This document shows positions 25,167 through 34,034 of a stretch of DNA of 64,000 bases, piece after piece. How positions within the stretch are numbered: the stretch's first letter is position 1; each line of letters begins with the position of its first letter. The notes below the pieces were generated by a model. The model was not told the origin of the DNA and made no database searches. It was given only the letters and a program-made list of their open reading frames with translations. Source of the DNA: UBA6168 sp041163745. GTDB taxonomy: Bacteria > Bacteroidota > Bacteroidia > Chitinophagales > Saprospiraceae. The stretch lies in NCBI GenBank assembly GCA_041163745.1, contig JBEAQU010000078.1, positions 186,001 through 250,000 of the forward strand. Direction: 5' to 3'. The translations under genes and the position numbers were made by a program.

Positions 25167-26915
25167 ATGAAAGAAGAAATCCTTCCCCGCTGGAGACTGC
25201 TCGATGAAATCTGGTCCATCCAGGATGCGCAAGGATACCTGGATGACAAGGCCCTTGCCGGGCTGGCCGGACGATTCGGCACGTCGGAGGCGGACATCGA
25301 AGGGGTGGTGTCCTTTTATCATTTTTTCCGCCGCAAACCGGCCGGCAGACATTCCGTCTATCTCGACAACAGCATCATTTCCGACCACGCGGGCTACGGC
25401 GCGGTCCGGCAGGCATTCGAACAAGCCACCGGCACGGCCTGGGGCACCACCGGTTCCGACGGCCTGTTCGGGCTCTTCGACACCCCCTGCATCGGGCTCA
25501 GCGACCAGGCCCCCGCCGCATTGATCGGTTTCCACCCTTTCACCCGGTTGACGCCGGACAAAGTCCGGCTGGTCGTGGGAGAACTGCTCCGGGGGAAATC
25601 CGCTGCCGCCAGCTGCGACACACCCGATCCGAACATCCGGTACACACCCGGCGAGCGGACCCTCCTGCTCCGCGCCCATCGGGAAGGGTCGGCACTCAGC
25701 CGCTTGAATGACCTCCGGCCACCGGATGTCCTGGCCCAGATTCAGGCGGCCGGCTTGGGCGGCATGGGCGGCGCATTTTTTCCGACCGGACGGAAATGGT
25801 CGCTTTGCAGCGGTTTTCCCGGAAGAAGACAGGTGGTCTGCAATGCCGACGAAGGAGAACCCGGAACGTTCAAGGACCGGGTACTGCTGCAACAATATCC
25901 GGGCTTGGTGATCGAAGGGATGATTCTGGCAGCCTATGCCGCCGGTGCCGCGGAAGGTACCTTGTTCCTTCGCGCGGAATACCGGTACCTGGAGCCGGTC
26001 CTGGAGAAATCCCTCGCCCGCTACCGTCGGCTAGGATGGTTGGGCAGGCAGATTCCCGCCGCCGTTCCGTTCGATTTCGACATCCGTATCCAACGGAGCG
26101 CCGGTGCCTACGTGTGTGGGGAGGAAACCGCCCTCCTGAACGCCATGGAAGGGCTGCGTGGCGAACCGCGCACCAAACTCCATTATCCGGTGGAACACGG
26201 TTTCCTGGGGCGGCCTACCATCGTCAACAATGTCGAAACCTTCGCCTGTGCCACCCGCATCATCGAACACGGCCCCGCCGCCTTCCGCGAACGGGGAACC
26301 CCCGCCTCCCCCGGTACAAAACTGATCAGCGTAAGCGGGGATTGCAGCCGCCCCGGCATCTATGAAATCGAATGGGGCATGCCCCTCGGCGAACTGCTCG
26401 AACGGTGCGGAGCCGACCAACCCCATATCATCCAGGTCGGCGGCCCCAGCGGCACCCTGCTGCCCGCATCCGAAACACACCGGACACTGAGCCGGGAAGA
26501 CCTCCCCTGCAACGGCTCCTTCATGGTGTTCCGCAAGGACCGCGACCTGCTTCGAATCCTGCTCAACTTCTCCGATTTTTTCAGCAAGGAAAGCTGCGGC
26601 ATCTGCACACCCTGCCGCGCCGGCAATTTCATCCTCCACCGGAAACTGGAAAAACTCCAGCGCAGCATGGGCTCCGTCCGCGACCTGACATCGATTCGCG
26701 AATGGAGCCGAACCATCATGGCCACCAGCCGCTGCGGCCTCGGCCAAAGCGCTCCCAGGCCCATCCTCCATGCGATGGAACATTTTCCCGCCTATTTCGA
26801 CAGACGGGTCGACCTCACGGGCGACCATGTGCTCCACAGCTTCGACCTGGCCCAGGCTACCCGCGCCTACCTGGAAGCATCCGAACGTCCCGAATCCCCT
26901 CCTTCCCATACCTGA
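25167..26915 (+). CDS. hoxF: NAD-reducing [NiFe]-hydrogenase diaphorase subunit HoxF (HoxE-like domain fused)
   Basis: The 582-residue flavoprotein subunit should exchange electrons between NAD(H) and the Fe-S chain through FMN. Residues 1-150 are a HoxE/NuoE-like domain (EGVVSFYHFF, LFDTPCIGLSDQ). It keeps only one cysteine (C108), so its [2Fe-2S] cluster is probably lost. Residues 185-560 are NuoF-like: a glycine-rich loop GLGGMGGAFFPTGRKW, CNADEGEPGTFKDR (from 225) and AGAYVCGEETALL. The [4Fe-4S] ligands are C477, C480 and C483 in SCGICTPCRAGN, plus C523 in SRCGLG. Length and layout match HoxF of the Ralstonia eutropha soluble hydrogenase (about 600). The glycine loop has Phe where most members have Gly. 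First gene of the operon; the next starts 11 bases on. Confidence 0.93.
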   Translation: MKEEILPRWRLLDEIWSIQDAQGYLDDKALAGLAGRFGTSEADIEGVVSFYHFFRRKPAGRHSVYLDNSIISDHAGYGAVRQAFEQATGTAWGTTGSDGLFGLFDTPCIGLSDQAPAALIGFHPFTRLTPDKVRLVVGELLRGKSAAASCDTPDPNIRYTPGERTLLLRAHREGSALSRLNDLRPPDVLAQIQAAGLGGMGGAFFPTGRKWSLCSGFPGRRQVVCNADEGEPGTFKDRVLLQQYPGLVIEGMILAAYAAGAAEGTLFLRAEYRYLEPVLEKSLARYRRLGWLGRQIPAAVPFDFDIRIQRSAGAYVCGEETALLNAMEGLRGEPRTKLHYPVEHGFLGRPTIVNNVETFACATRIIEHGPAAFRERGTPASPGTKLISVSGDCSRPGIYEIEWGMPLGELLERCGADQPHIIQVGGPSGTLLPASETHRTLSREDLPCNGSFMVFRKDRDLLRILLNFSDFFSKESCGICTPCRAGNFILHRKLEKLQRSMGSVRDLTSIREWSRTIMATSRCGLGQSAPRPILHAMEHFPAYFDRRVDLTGDHVLHSFDLAQATRAYLEASERPESPPSHT

Positions 26916-26926
26916 ATACGCCGACC

Positions 26927-28198
26927 ATGCCGAACATCGTCACCCTGACCGTCGACGGAAAATCCGTCTCCGCTGCGGAAAACTCCCGACTCCTCGATGC
27001 CTTGCGTATCAACGGCACCGAAGTTCCGTCCCTCTGCTATTATCCCCATATCGACCCGCCCCTCGGCACCTGCCGCGTCTGTACCGTCCTGGTCGACGGC
27101 CGCCCCACCGCCGCCTGCACCGCCCTCGTCCAGGCCGGCTCCACCGTCGTCACCCAGGACCCCACCCTGCAGGACCAGCAAAAAGCCATGGTGGAAATGC
27201 TCTTCGTCGAAGGCAACCACTTTTGCCCGGCTTGCGAAAAAAGCGGTGACTGCGACCTTCAGGGGCTGGGCTACCAACTCGGTATCCACCACAACCGGTT
27301 CCCTCATCTTTTCATCGACCGGCGCATCGATTACAACCCGAGCCGTATCGTCATCGAACACAACCGCTGCATCCGTTGCCGCCGATGTGTCGAGGAGGTA
27401 CTTACCGATGACGGCATGCCCGTCTTCGCCTTCGCCAACAGAGGCAACCGCACCGAAGTGGCCGTAGACTATGACCAGGAACGGAAACTCTCGGAAAAAC
27501 AAGCCCTCCGCGCCATGCATATCTGCCCGACCGGCGCCATTCTCGTCAGCGGAAAAAGCCTCGCCAGACCCGTCGGCGATCGGAAATACGATGTCGGCCC
27601 CGACCACGCCCCCGTACCGGTCCCTCCGCCCACGCCGAAACCCGACGGACCGCCCCGCAAAATGGTCATCGCCACCACCTCCCTCGCCGGCTGCTTCGGC
27701 TGCCATATGTCCATGCTCGATATAGACCTCGAACTGCTGGACTACTTCGAAATGATCCGCTTCGACAAATCCCCCCTGACCGACATCAAGTCCTTCTCCG
27801 GGCCGGTCGACCTCGGCCTGATCGAAGGGGGCTGCTGCAACAGCGACAATGTGGAGGTGCTGCGAGAATTCCGGAAGAAATGCAGGATCCTCGTCTCCGT
27901 CGGGGAATGCGCCATCTGGGGAGGTCTTCCGGCCATGCGCAATACGGTACCCCTCAAGGAATGCCTGGAAACATCCTACCTGCATTCCATGACCAGCGAA
28001 CCCGACGCCGCCACCATTCCCCGTCACAATGATATCCCGGCCATCCTCGACCAAGTCTACGCCTGCAGCGACGTGGTCGACATCGACTATTTCATTCCCG
28101 GATGCCCGCCCGATGCCCATTACATCTGGAAGGTCGTCCGGAACATCCTGTTCGGCGAACCGTTCTCGGTTCTTTTTCCGGAATTCAAATACGATTGA
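26927..28198 (+). CDS. hoxUY: Fused HoxU-HoxY: diaphorase Fe-S subunit joined to hydrogenase small subunit
   Basis: One 423-residue frame carries two proteins that are usually separate. Residues 1-225 are HoxU: [2Fe-2S] ligands C37, C49, C52, C64; a HxCxxCx5C site (H98, C100, C103, C109) in NHFCPACEKSGDC; and a [4Fe-4S] site C148, C151, C154, C200. A proline-rich linker spans about 228-244. Residues 246-423 are HoxY, the small subunit, with proximal [4Fe-4S] ligands C256 and C259 (GCFGCH), C328 (GECAIWGG) and C393 (PGCPPD). No stop codon interrupts the join. ATG 27662 (residue 246) could serve as an internal start. The fusion would tie the electron relay physically to the hydrogenase module. 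Confidence 0.9.
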   Translation: MPNIVTLTVDGKSVSAAENSRLLDALRINGTEVPSLCYYPHIDPPLGTCRVCTVLVDGRPTAACTALVQAGSTVVTQDPTLQDQQKAMVEMLFVEGNHFCPACEKSGDCDLQGLGYQLGIHHNRFPHLFIDRRIDYNPSRIVIEHNRCIRCRRCVEEVLTDDGMPVFAFANRGNRTEVAVDYDQERKLSEKQALRAMHICPTGAILVSGKSLARPVGDRKYDVGPDHAPVPVPPPTPKPDGPPRKMVIATTSLAGCFGCHMSMLDIDLELLDYFEMIRFDKSPLTDIKSFSGPVDLGLIEGGCCNSDNVEVLREFRKKCRILVSVGECAIWGGLPAMRNTVPLKECLETSYLHSMTSEPDAATIPRHNDIPAILDQVYACSDVVDIDYFIPGCPPDAHYIWKVVRNILFGEPFSVLFPEFKYD

Positions 28199-28228
28199 TC
28201 CGGCCCTTATTAACCGACCACTGCGACC

Positions 28229-29686
28229 ATGCAAAGAAAAATCGTCATAGAACCGGTCACCCGCGTGGAAGGCCACGGCAAAGTGACCATCCACCTGGAT
28301 GCGGAAGGAAAAGTCCGGGAATCGTTCTTTCACATCGTGGAATTCCGCGGTTTCGAACGGTTCATCCAGGGCCATCCCTATTGGGAAGTGCCGACCCTGG
28401 TCCAACGCCTCTGCGGGATTTGTCCCGTCAGCCACCACCTGGCGGCTTCCAAGGCGGTGGACATGCTCTCCGGCCTGCGGCCGGAAGACCTTTCCCCGAC
28501 CGCCTCCAAGGTGCGCCGCCTGCTGCACTACAGCCAAACCCTGCAATCCCATGCCCTTCATTTCTTCTACCTGGCCGCTCCAGACCTCCTTTTCGGACTG
28601 GATGCGCCACCGGAAAAACGCAATGTGGTCGGAGTTGCCCTCGAGCACAAGGACTTGGCCCGCAAAGGCATCCTGCTGCGCAAATTCGGCCAGGAAGTCA
28701 TCCGCATCCTCGCCGGCAAGCGCATCCACGGGGTATGTGCCGTGCCCGGCGGAGTATACAAGGCGATGACCGATGCGGAAACCCGACGGCTGCTGACCGG
28801 TGACAGCCAACTGCCTTCCATGGACACCGTCATCGACTGGGCACAGGAAACGGTCGATTTCATCCGGGACTACCATACCCGCCACGCTGCCTGGCTGGAT
28901 ACTTTCGCCAGCTATCCTTCCGGTCATCTGAGCCTGGTATCCGCGGACACCGGGGCCCTCGAACTTTATCACGGCCGCTTGCGTGCCATCGATGCGGATG
29001 GCAACCTGCGGCTGGACAACGTCCCGGACACCGACTATCGGAAACATTTCCTGGAGGCTGTCCAATCGTGGACCTTCCTGAAATTCCCTTACCTGAAAGA
29101 TTTCGGCCCGGAAAACGGATGGAGCCGCGTCGGTCCGCTGGCACGGCTCAACACCTGTACCCACCTGACCACCCCGCTGGCGGAAGCGGCGCGACAGGCC
29201 TATGTCGGCTTCCATGGCCAGCAGGTCAACCATCACACCATGCATTACCATTGGGCCCGCCTGATCGAGATGCTGCATTGTGCGGAGGTCATGCGGGATC
29301 TCCTGTCCGACCCCGACATCACCGGAAACGACCTGTTGCGCGAGGGAAGCCGGCAGCCGGAAGGCATCGGCGTGGTGGAAGCGCCAAGAGGCACCCTGAT
29401 ACATCATTATCAGGCGGATGAAAAGGGGCAGGTGACCCAATGCAACCTGATAGTCTCCACGACCCATAACAACGAACCGATGAACCGCGCTGTACAATGG
29501 GTCGCCGAACGGGTGCTGTCCGGAAAAAAGGAACTGACGGAAGGGATGCTAAACCAGGTGGAAGTGGCCATTCGGGCCTACGATCCCTGCCTGAGCTGCG
29601 CCACCCACGCCGTCGGGCAGATGCCCTTGGCCGTCAAACTGTTGGATCACCAGGGAAATGTATTGGATGAACGGATCAAATCCTGA
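28229..29686 (+). CDS. hoxH: [NiFe]-hydrogenase large subunit HoxH
   Basis: The 485-residue catalytic subunit binds the NiFe(CN)2CO centre that splits or forms H2. The N-terminal ligand motif is RLCGICPVSHH (C62, C65) and the C-terminal one is DPCLSCATH (C454, C457), the group 3d pattern. PVTRVEGHGK carries the conserved E14. A 24-residue tail after ATH (from AVGQMPL) is the expected peptide removed by the maturation protease after nickel insertion. ATG 28229 follows hoxUY by 30 bases, and hoxW overlaps the 3' end. All expected ligands are present, so the enzyme should be functional if hyp genes exist elsewhere. Confidence 0.95.
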   Translation: MQRKIVIEPVTRVEGHGKVTIHLDAEGKVRESFFHIVEFRGFERFIQGHPYWEVPTLVQRLCGICPVSHHLAASKAVDMLSGLRPEDLSPTASKVRRLLHYSQTLQSHALHFFYLAAPDLLFGLDAPPEKRNVVGVALEHKDLARKGILLRKFGQEVIRILAGKRIHGVCAVPGGVYKAMTDAETRRLLTGDSQLPSMDTVIDWAQETVDFIRDYHTRHAAWLDTFASYPSGHLSLVSADTGALELYHGRLRAIDADGNLRLDNVPDTDYRKHFLEAVQSWTFLKFPYLKDFGPENGWSRVGPLARLNTCTHLTTPLAEAARQAYVGFHGQQVNHHTMHYHWARLIEMLHCAEVMRDLLSDPDITGNDLLREGSRQPEGIGVVEAPRGTLIHHYQADEKGQVTQCNLIVSTTHNNEPMNRAVQWVAERVLSGKKELTEGMLNQVEVAIRAYDPCLSCATHAVGQMPLAVKLLDHQGNVLDERIKS

Positions 29687-30134
29687 GCGGACCTTGCTGC
29701 TCGCCATCGGAAACAGCGGCCGGAAGGACGACGGACTGGGCTGGGCCTTCGGCGAAGCACTGGAACGAACGGGGCTTTTCCGAGGGACGGTCCGTTACCG
29801 CTATCAGTTGCAAGTGGAGGATGCCGCCTTGGTCAGCACCTTCGACCATGTCATTTTTGTGGATGCCTGCCGCGAACCATTAGCAAACGGGTTCGAATGG
29901 CGTCCGCAGCCGCCGGCGCCCGTCTTCCATTTCACCACCCATGCCCTGCCACCCGGCGCCGTCCTGTTTCTCTGCCAAAGCCTCTACGAACACCTCCCGA
30001 AGGCCCATTGCCTGCTGGTGGAAGGGCGTGCCTGGGAACTGGCCACCGGACTGACACCCCCCGCCCGGGAACACCTCGACCGGGCCCTCCGCTTCTTCCT
30101 GGCCTTGGTGCAACCGGGTCAGGCCACCTCGTAA
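29658..30134 (+). CDS. hoxW: Hydrogenase maturation endopeptidase HoxW
   Basis: This protein of 155-158 residues is a family M52 protease that removes the HoxH C-terminal peptide. LLAIGNSGRKDDGLGWAFGEAL is the N-terminal hallmark. YRYQLQVEDAALVSTFDHVIFVDAC carries the second acidic ligand, and FHFTTHALPPGAVLFL a candidate histidine ligand. Starts at 29658 and 29667 are both inside hoxH, an overlap of 20-29 bases that implies coupling to its own substrate. The gene ends inside the 3' end of dnaE on the other strand (16-bp overlap). Confidence 0.85.
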   Translation: MYWMNGSNPERTLLLAIGNSGRKDDGLGWAFGEALERTGLFRGTVRYRYQLQVEDAALVSTFDHVIFVDACREPLANGFEWRPQPPAPVFHFTTHALPPGAVLFLCQSLYEHLPKAHCLLVEGRAWELATGLTPPAREHLDRALRFFLALVQPGQATS

Positions 30135-33100
30135 GGAATCCCCATCGTGTCCAGGGTCCTGACCAGTTCGTTGTCGATATGTACCTTGCGGGTCGTCGAT
30201 ACAAACGGCAGACTGATTTTGTTCGTGTAATCCAGTAACACGATCTTGAACTGATGTTCGCCCCGGTGTGCCGAACACAAGCCCTCCAATTCGTCCAGCA
30301 TCCGCTCGGACAGCAGGTCCAGCGAAAGCTTGAGCGTGATGCTGTTCGCCATCTGGCGCCCCACATTCTCCAACAAGGTGATTTCCTTGACCTTCAGCTG
30401 ATATTCGTCCTCCCGGCCCCAGCGCAGTTCATAGACGCCCGACAGAAACAGGCAGTTCCCCTTCTCGAAGAAACCCTTGAAGCGGACATAGTCATCGCTG
30501 AACATCGGAATTTCCAGGGAACCGTTGAAATCGGAAATGGTGAAGATGCCCCATCCGGCCCCCTTTTGGCTGACGCGATGGACGACGTTCGTGACCATAC
30601 CCGCCAAGCGGACGTTCTGGCCCCGGTAATTGCGGGCCGGGTCCACCAACTCCTCCAGGGAACAGGTCGTGAAATGATCCACCTCCATGCGGTAATCGTC
30701 CAGGGGATGGCCGGATATGTAGATACCCGTCACCTCCTTCTCCCGGTCCAGTTTCTCCGTCAGGCTCCACGGGTTCGCCTTGGGCGGGCTGGGGTCTTCG
30801 ATGTGGAAAGCACTGATGTCGCCGAAAAGGGACATGGCCGCATCGGCCTGTTGTTGTTGGTAATCCGATCCGTACCGGATCAGGTGTTCGATGAAGGAAT
30901 CGTATTTTTCGCTCGGCGCGAAATACTGGGCACGGTCAATATCCGAGAAACCGTCGAAGGCACCGCCCAACACCAGGCTTTCCAGGACTTTCTTGTTCGC
31001 GGCCCTGGTATCGAGGCGTTTCACGAAATCGAACACCGACCGGAAGGGACCGTGTTTGCCGCGTTCCGCCAGAATATCCTCCACCGGACCTTCCCCGACC
31101 CCTTTCAGAGCGGAAAGGCCGAAGCGGATCTGACCGCTGGGGTTGACCGTGAAATCGGAACTTGACTCGTTGATGTCGGGTCCGAGCACTTCGACCCCCA
31201 TTCGATTGCATTCCCGCAGGAACTTGGTGAGGTCGGTGATGTTGTCCTTGTTGTTGGACAGGACGGCAGCCATGAAGGCGGCAGGGTGGTTGGCCTTCAA
31301 CCAGGCGGTTTGGAAAGCGACGTAGGCATAACAGGTGGAATGCGACTTGTTGAAGGCGTAGCTGGCGAAGGCCTCCCAGTCCTTCCAGACCTTGTCACAG
31401 ACATCCTTGGGGTGACCGTTGCCGACACAGCCTGCGATGAATTTGTCGTACATCTTGTCCAGCACCGCCTTTTGCTTCTTTCCCATCGCTTTCCGCAGGA
31501 CATCCGCTTCCCCTTTGGTAAAACCGGCCAGTTTCTGAGAGAGGAGCATGACCTGTTCCTGATAAACGGTGATCCCGTAGGTATCCGCCAGGTATTCCTC
31601 CATTTCCGGCAGGTCGTAATGGATTGTCTGCCGGCCGTGTTTCCGGGCGATGAAGTCGGGGATGTAGGCCAGGGGGCCCGGTCGGTACAGGGCGTTCATG
31701 GCGATGAGGTCCTCGAAAGTGGTCGGTTTGAGCTCCTTCATGTACTTCTGCATCCCGTCGCTTTCGTACTGGAAGATACCGACGGTTTCGCCACGTTGGA
31801 ACAGCTCGTAGGTTTTCCAGTCATCCAGGGGTATGTCGTCCGGCACCACCTCCAGACCATGTACCCGCTGGATGATCGCCACCGCATCCTTGATGATGGT
31901 CAGCGTCTTCAAGCCCAGGAAGTCCATTTTCAGCAGACCGGCCGCCTCGGCGACGCTGTTGTCGAACTGGCTGACCAGCAGTTCACTGTCTTTTGCGACG
32001 GTGACCGGGACGTACTTGGTGATGTCGTCCGGCGTGATGACCACACCACAGGCGTGGATACCGGTGTTACGGATGGATCCCTCCAACTGGCGGGCGGTCC
32101 GGATCATCTGGGCGATGTCATCGTCGCCCCCGGCTAGGGATCGGAAGCGGTTGGCCCGCTCCAGGTCCTCCGCATTGAGTTTTTCCTTGAGCTTGGGGGC
32201 GATGTCCGATTCCTCCAGGACCTCCGCCAGGGTAGCCCCCAGCTGGTGGGGAAAGGACTTCGCCACCTTGTCCACCTCCGGCAGGGGAATGTCCATGACC
32301 CGCCCGACGTCGCGCAGGGAGGACTTGGCGGCCATGGTGCCGTACGTCACGATTTGCGCGACCTGGTTGCGTCCGTACTTTTCCAACACATAGTTGATGA
32401 CCTGGTCCCTTCCGCGGTCGTCGAAATCAATGTCGATATCCGGCATGCTCACCCGTTCCGGGTTGAGGAACCGTTCGAAGAGCAGGTCGTAACGAATCGG
32501 GTCGACGTTGGTGATACCGATGCAATAAGCCACCGCGGAACCGGCGGCCGACCCGCGTCCCGGTCCTACCGACACCCCCATCCGTCGGGCGGTGGTGGTG
32601 AAATCCTGGACGATGAGGAAATAACCCGGGTACCCGGATTGCCGGATAACCTCCAGCTCGAAGTTCAACCGTTCCTCTATCTCCGGCGTGATGGTACCAT
32701 AGCGGCGCCGTGCCCCTTCAAAGGTCAGGTGCCGCAGATAGTCGTCCTGAGACTGGAAACCTTGCGGCAAGGGAAAAGCCGGCAACAACACATCGTGGGT
32801 CAGCTTCAGCGGCTCTATCTTGGAAAGGATTTCCTGGGTATTGTCCACCGCCTGCGGTACATCCGAAAACAAGCGGTTCATCTCCGCCTGGGTCTTGAAA
32901 TAGAAGTCGCTGGAAGGAAAGCGGAACCGGTTCTGGTCGTTGAGCAGGCTATTGGTATTGACGCACAACAGGATGTCATGCGGACGGGCATCCGACTCCT
33001 CCACATAATGACTGTCATTGGTACAGATGACCTTGACACCGTACTTCCCGGCAAACCCCAACAACACCTGGTTGACGTCCTCCTGGCTCATTCCCGTTCC

Positions 33101-33664
33101 GTCAATATCCTCCATGCACCGGTGCCGCTGCAACTCGATGTAGTAATCCTCTCCGAAAATATCCAGCCACCATTTCAGCAGCTGCTCCGCCTTTCCGACG
33201 TCCCCCTTCAGGATGGTCTGCGGTATCTCCGCCCCGATGCAACAGCTCGTGGCAATCAGGCCTTCATGGTACTGCTCGATGAGTGTCTTGTCTATGCGGG
33301 GGTACTTTCCGTACAAGCCGTCTATATAACCCAGGGAACAGAGTTTCGACAGGTTCTCGTAACCCTTCCGGTTCTTGGCCAGCAAGAGCTGGTGATAACG
33401 GGTGTCCTCCTCCCCACGGGACCGCAGGAACTGCTTACGGTGCCGGTCCGCCACCAGGTAGAACTCACAGCCTACAATCGGTTTCAAGCCCCGCTTGTTT
33501 GCTTCGTTGACAAACTGGAAGGCGCCGAACATGTTGCCATGGTCCGTCAGTGCCAAACCTTGCTGCTGGTCCTGTACGGCCTTGTCCATCATCTTCGAGA
33601 TGTCCGCCGCACCATCCAGCAACGAGTACTGTGTGTGGCAATGCAAATGAGTGAATGCCGGCAT
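30119..33664 (-). CDS. dnaE: DNA polymerase III alpha subunit
   Basis: This 1181-residue enzyme is the main replicative polymerase. It opens with the PHP domain (FTHLHCHTQYSLLDG, ALTDHGNMFG). It has SVGPGRGSAAGSAVAYCIGIT and the catalytic acidic motif SMPDIDIDFDD. The fingers follow (MGKKQKAVLDKMYDKF, SHSTCYAYVAFQTAWLK), and an OB-fold domain lies near the end. Length is normal for DnaE. ATG 33664 is chosen because the PHP domain begins at once; 83 in-frame codons upstream have no conserved content. It is convergent with hoxW, whose last codons overlap its own by 16 bp. Confidence 0.96.
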   Translation of the reverse strand: MPAFTHLHCHTQYSLLDGAADISKMMDKAVQDQQQGLALTDHGNMFGAFQFVNEANKRGLKPIVGCEFYLVADRHRKQFLRSRGEEDTRYHQLLLAKNRKGYENLSKLCSLGYIDGLYGKYPRIDKTLIEQYHEGLIATSCCIGAEIPQTILKGDVGKAEQLLKWWLDIFGEDYYIELQRHRCMEDIDGTGMSQEDVNQVLLGFAGKYGVKVICTNDSHYVEESDARPHDILLCVNTNSLLNDQNRFRFPSSDFYFKTQAEMNRLFSDVPQAVDNTQEILSKIEPLKLTHDVLLPAFPLPQGFQSQDDYLRHLTFEGARRRYGTITPEIEERLNFELEVIRQSGYPGYFLIVQDFTTTARRMGVSVGPGRGSAAGSAVAYCIGITNVDPIRYDLLFERFLNPERVSMPDIDIDFDDRGRDQVINYVLEKYGRNQVAQIVTYGTMAAKSSLRDVGRVMDIPLPEVDKVAKSFPHQLGATLAEVLEESDIAPKLKEKLNAEDLERANRFRSLAGGDDDIAQMIRTARQLEGSIRNTGIHACGVVITPDDITKYVPVTVAKDSELLVSQFDNSVAEAAGLLKMDFLGLKTLTIIKDAVAIIQRVHGLEVVPDDIPLDDWKTYELFQRGETVGIFQYESDGMQKYMKELKPTTFEDLIAMNALYRPGPLAYIPDFIARKHGRQTIHYDLPEMEEYLADTYGITVYQEQVMLLSQKLAGFTKGEADVLRKAMGKKQKAVLDKMYDKFIAGCVGNGHPKDVCDKVWKDWEAFASYAFNKSHSTCYAYVAFQTAWLKANHPAAFMAAVLSNNKDNITDLTKFLRECNRMGVEVLGPDINESSSDFTVNPSGQIRFGLSALKGVGEGPVEDILAERGKHGPFRSVFDFVKRLDTRAANKKVLESLVLGGAFDGFSDIDRAQYFAPSEKYDSFIEHLIRYGSDYQQQQADAAMSLFGDISAFHIEDPSPPKANPWSLTEKLDREKEVTGIYISGHPLDDYRMEVDHFTTCSLEELVDPARNYRGQNVRLAGMVTNVVHRVSQKGAGWGIFTISDFNGSLEIPMFSDDYVRFKGFFEKGNCLFLSGVYELRWGREDEYQLKVKEITLLENVGRQMANSITLKLSLDLLSERMLDELEGLCSAHRGEHQFKIVLLDYTNKISLPFVSTTRKVHIDNELVRTLDTMGIPYEVA

Positions 33665-33783
33665 GTATGTTGTTTTGTGGAATGGGGAATGCCAAACAAG
33701 GATTCCGTAGGCATTGCTGATCAATCCTGATGACCACCCGTTGTTGCGAACCTGAGGTCTTTTCCGAAAGCCACCTCCTGGTG

Positions 33784-33791
33784 CGAAGATA
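33784..33791 (-). promoter_or_regulatory. Candidate -7 element (TATCTTCG) of dnaE
   Basis: The site differs from TAnnTTTG at one position and lies about 120 bases upstream of the dnaE ATG. Weak on its own. Confidence 0.35.
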
Positions 33792-33938
33792 ACACAAACC
33801 CATCGCAACCGGGAACACCGGCTACGACAAACCGAACCTTGCCGAAGCGCGCTCGACCACCTTCCAGGACCAAACCGCATCCCTTCCCCGAACAGATTTT
33901 TTCCCCCGTGCAATGTTCCTACTTTTACAGGCGTAGCC

Positions 33939-33946
33939 TACTTTTG
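33939..33946 (+). promoter_or_regulatory. Candidate -7 element (TACTTTTG) of yebC
   Basis: An exact TAnnTTTG match lies 88 bases upstream of the yebC ATG; the similar TACTTTTA lies 19 bases further upstream. Confidence 0.55.
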
Positions 33947-34034
33947 CAGCCGAAAAATTGCCCAGCTTCGGGCTGGGTGCCGCGAACAGGCCCGGCCCGA
34001 AGCGGGCGCCATCTTTATACCAATCACTACTGCC

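Larger units (their letters stand above)
33665..34034. other. Divergent promoter region between dnaE and yebC
   Basis: The 370 bases carry no recognisable gene. They hold a near-match -7 element for dnaE on the minus strand (33784-33791). Plus-strand elements for yebC are an exact one at 33939-33946 and a TACTTTTA variant at 33920-33927. Confidence 0.5.

Noticed and set aside
26867..29497. 876-codon open frame on the minus strand opposite the hox genes
   Set aside because: The plus strand encodes HoxUY and HoxH with full ligand sets. The antisense frame has no domain or repeat logic and results from GC-rich codon bias.
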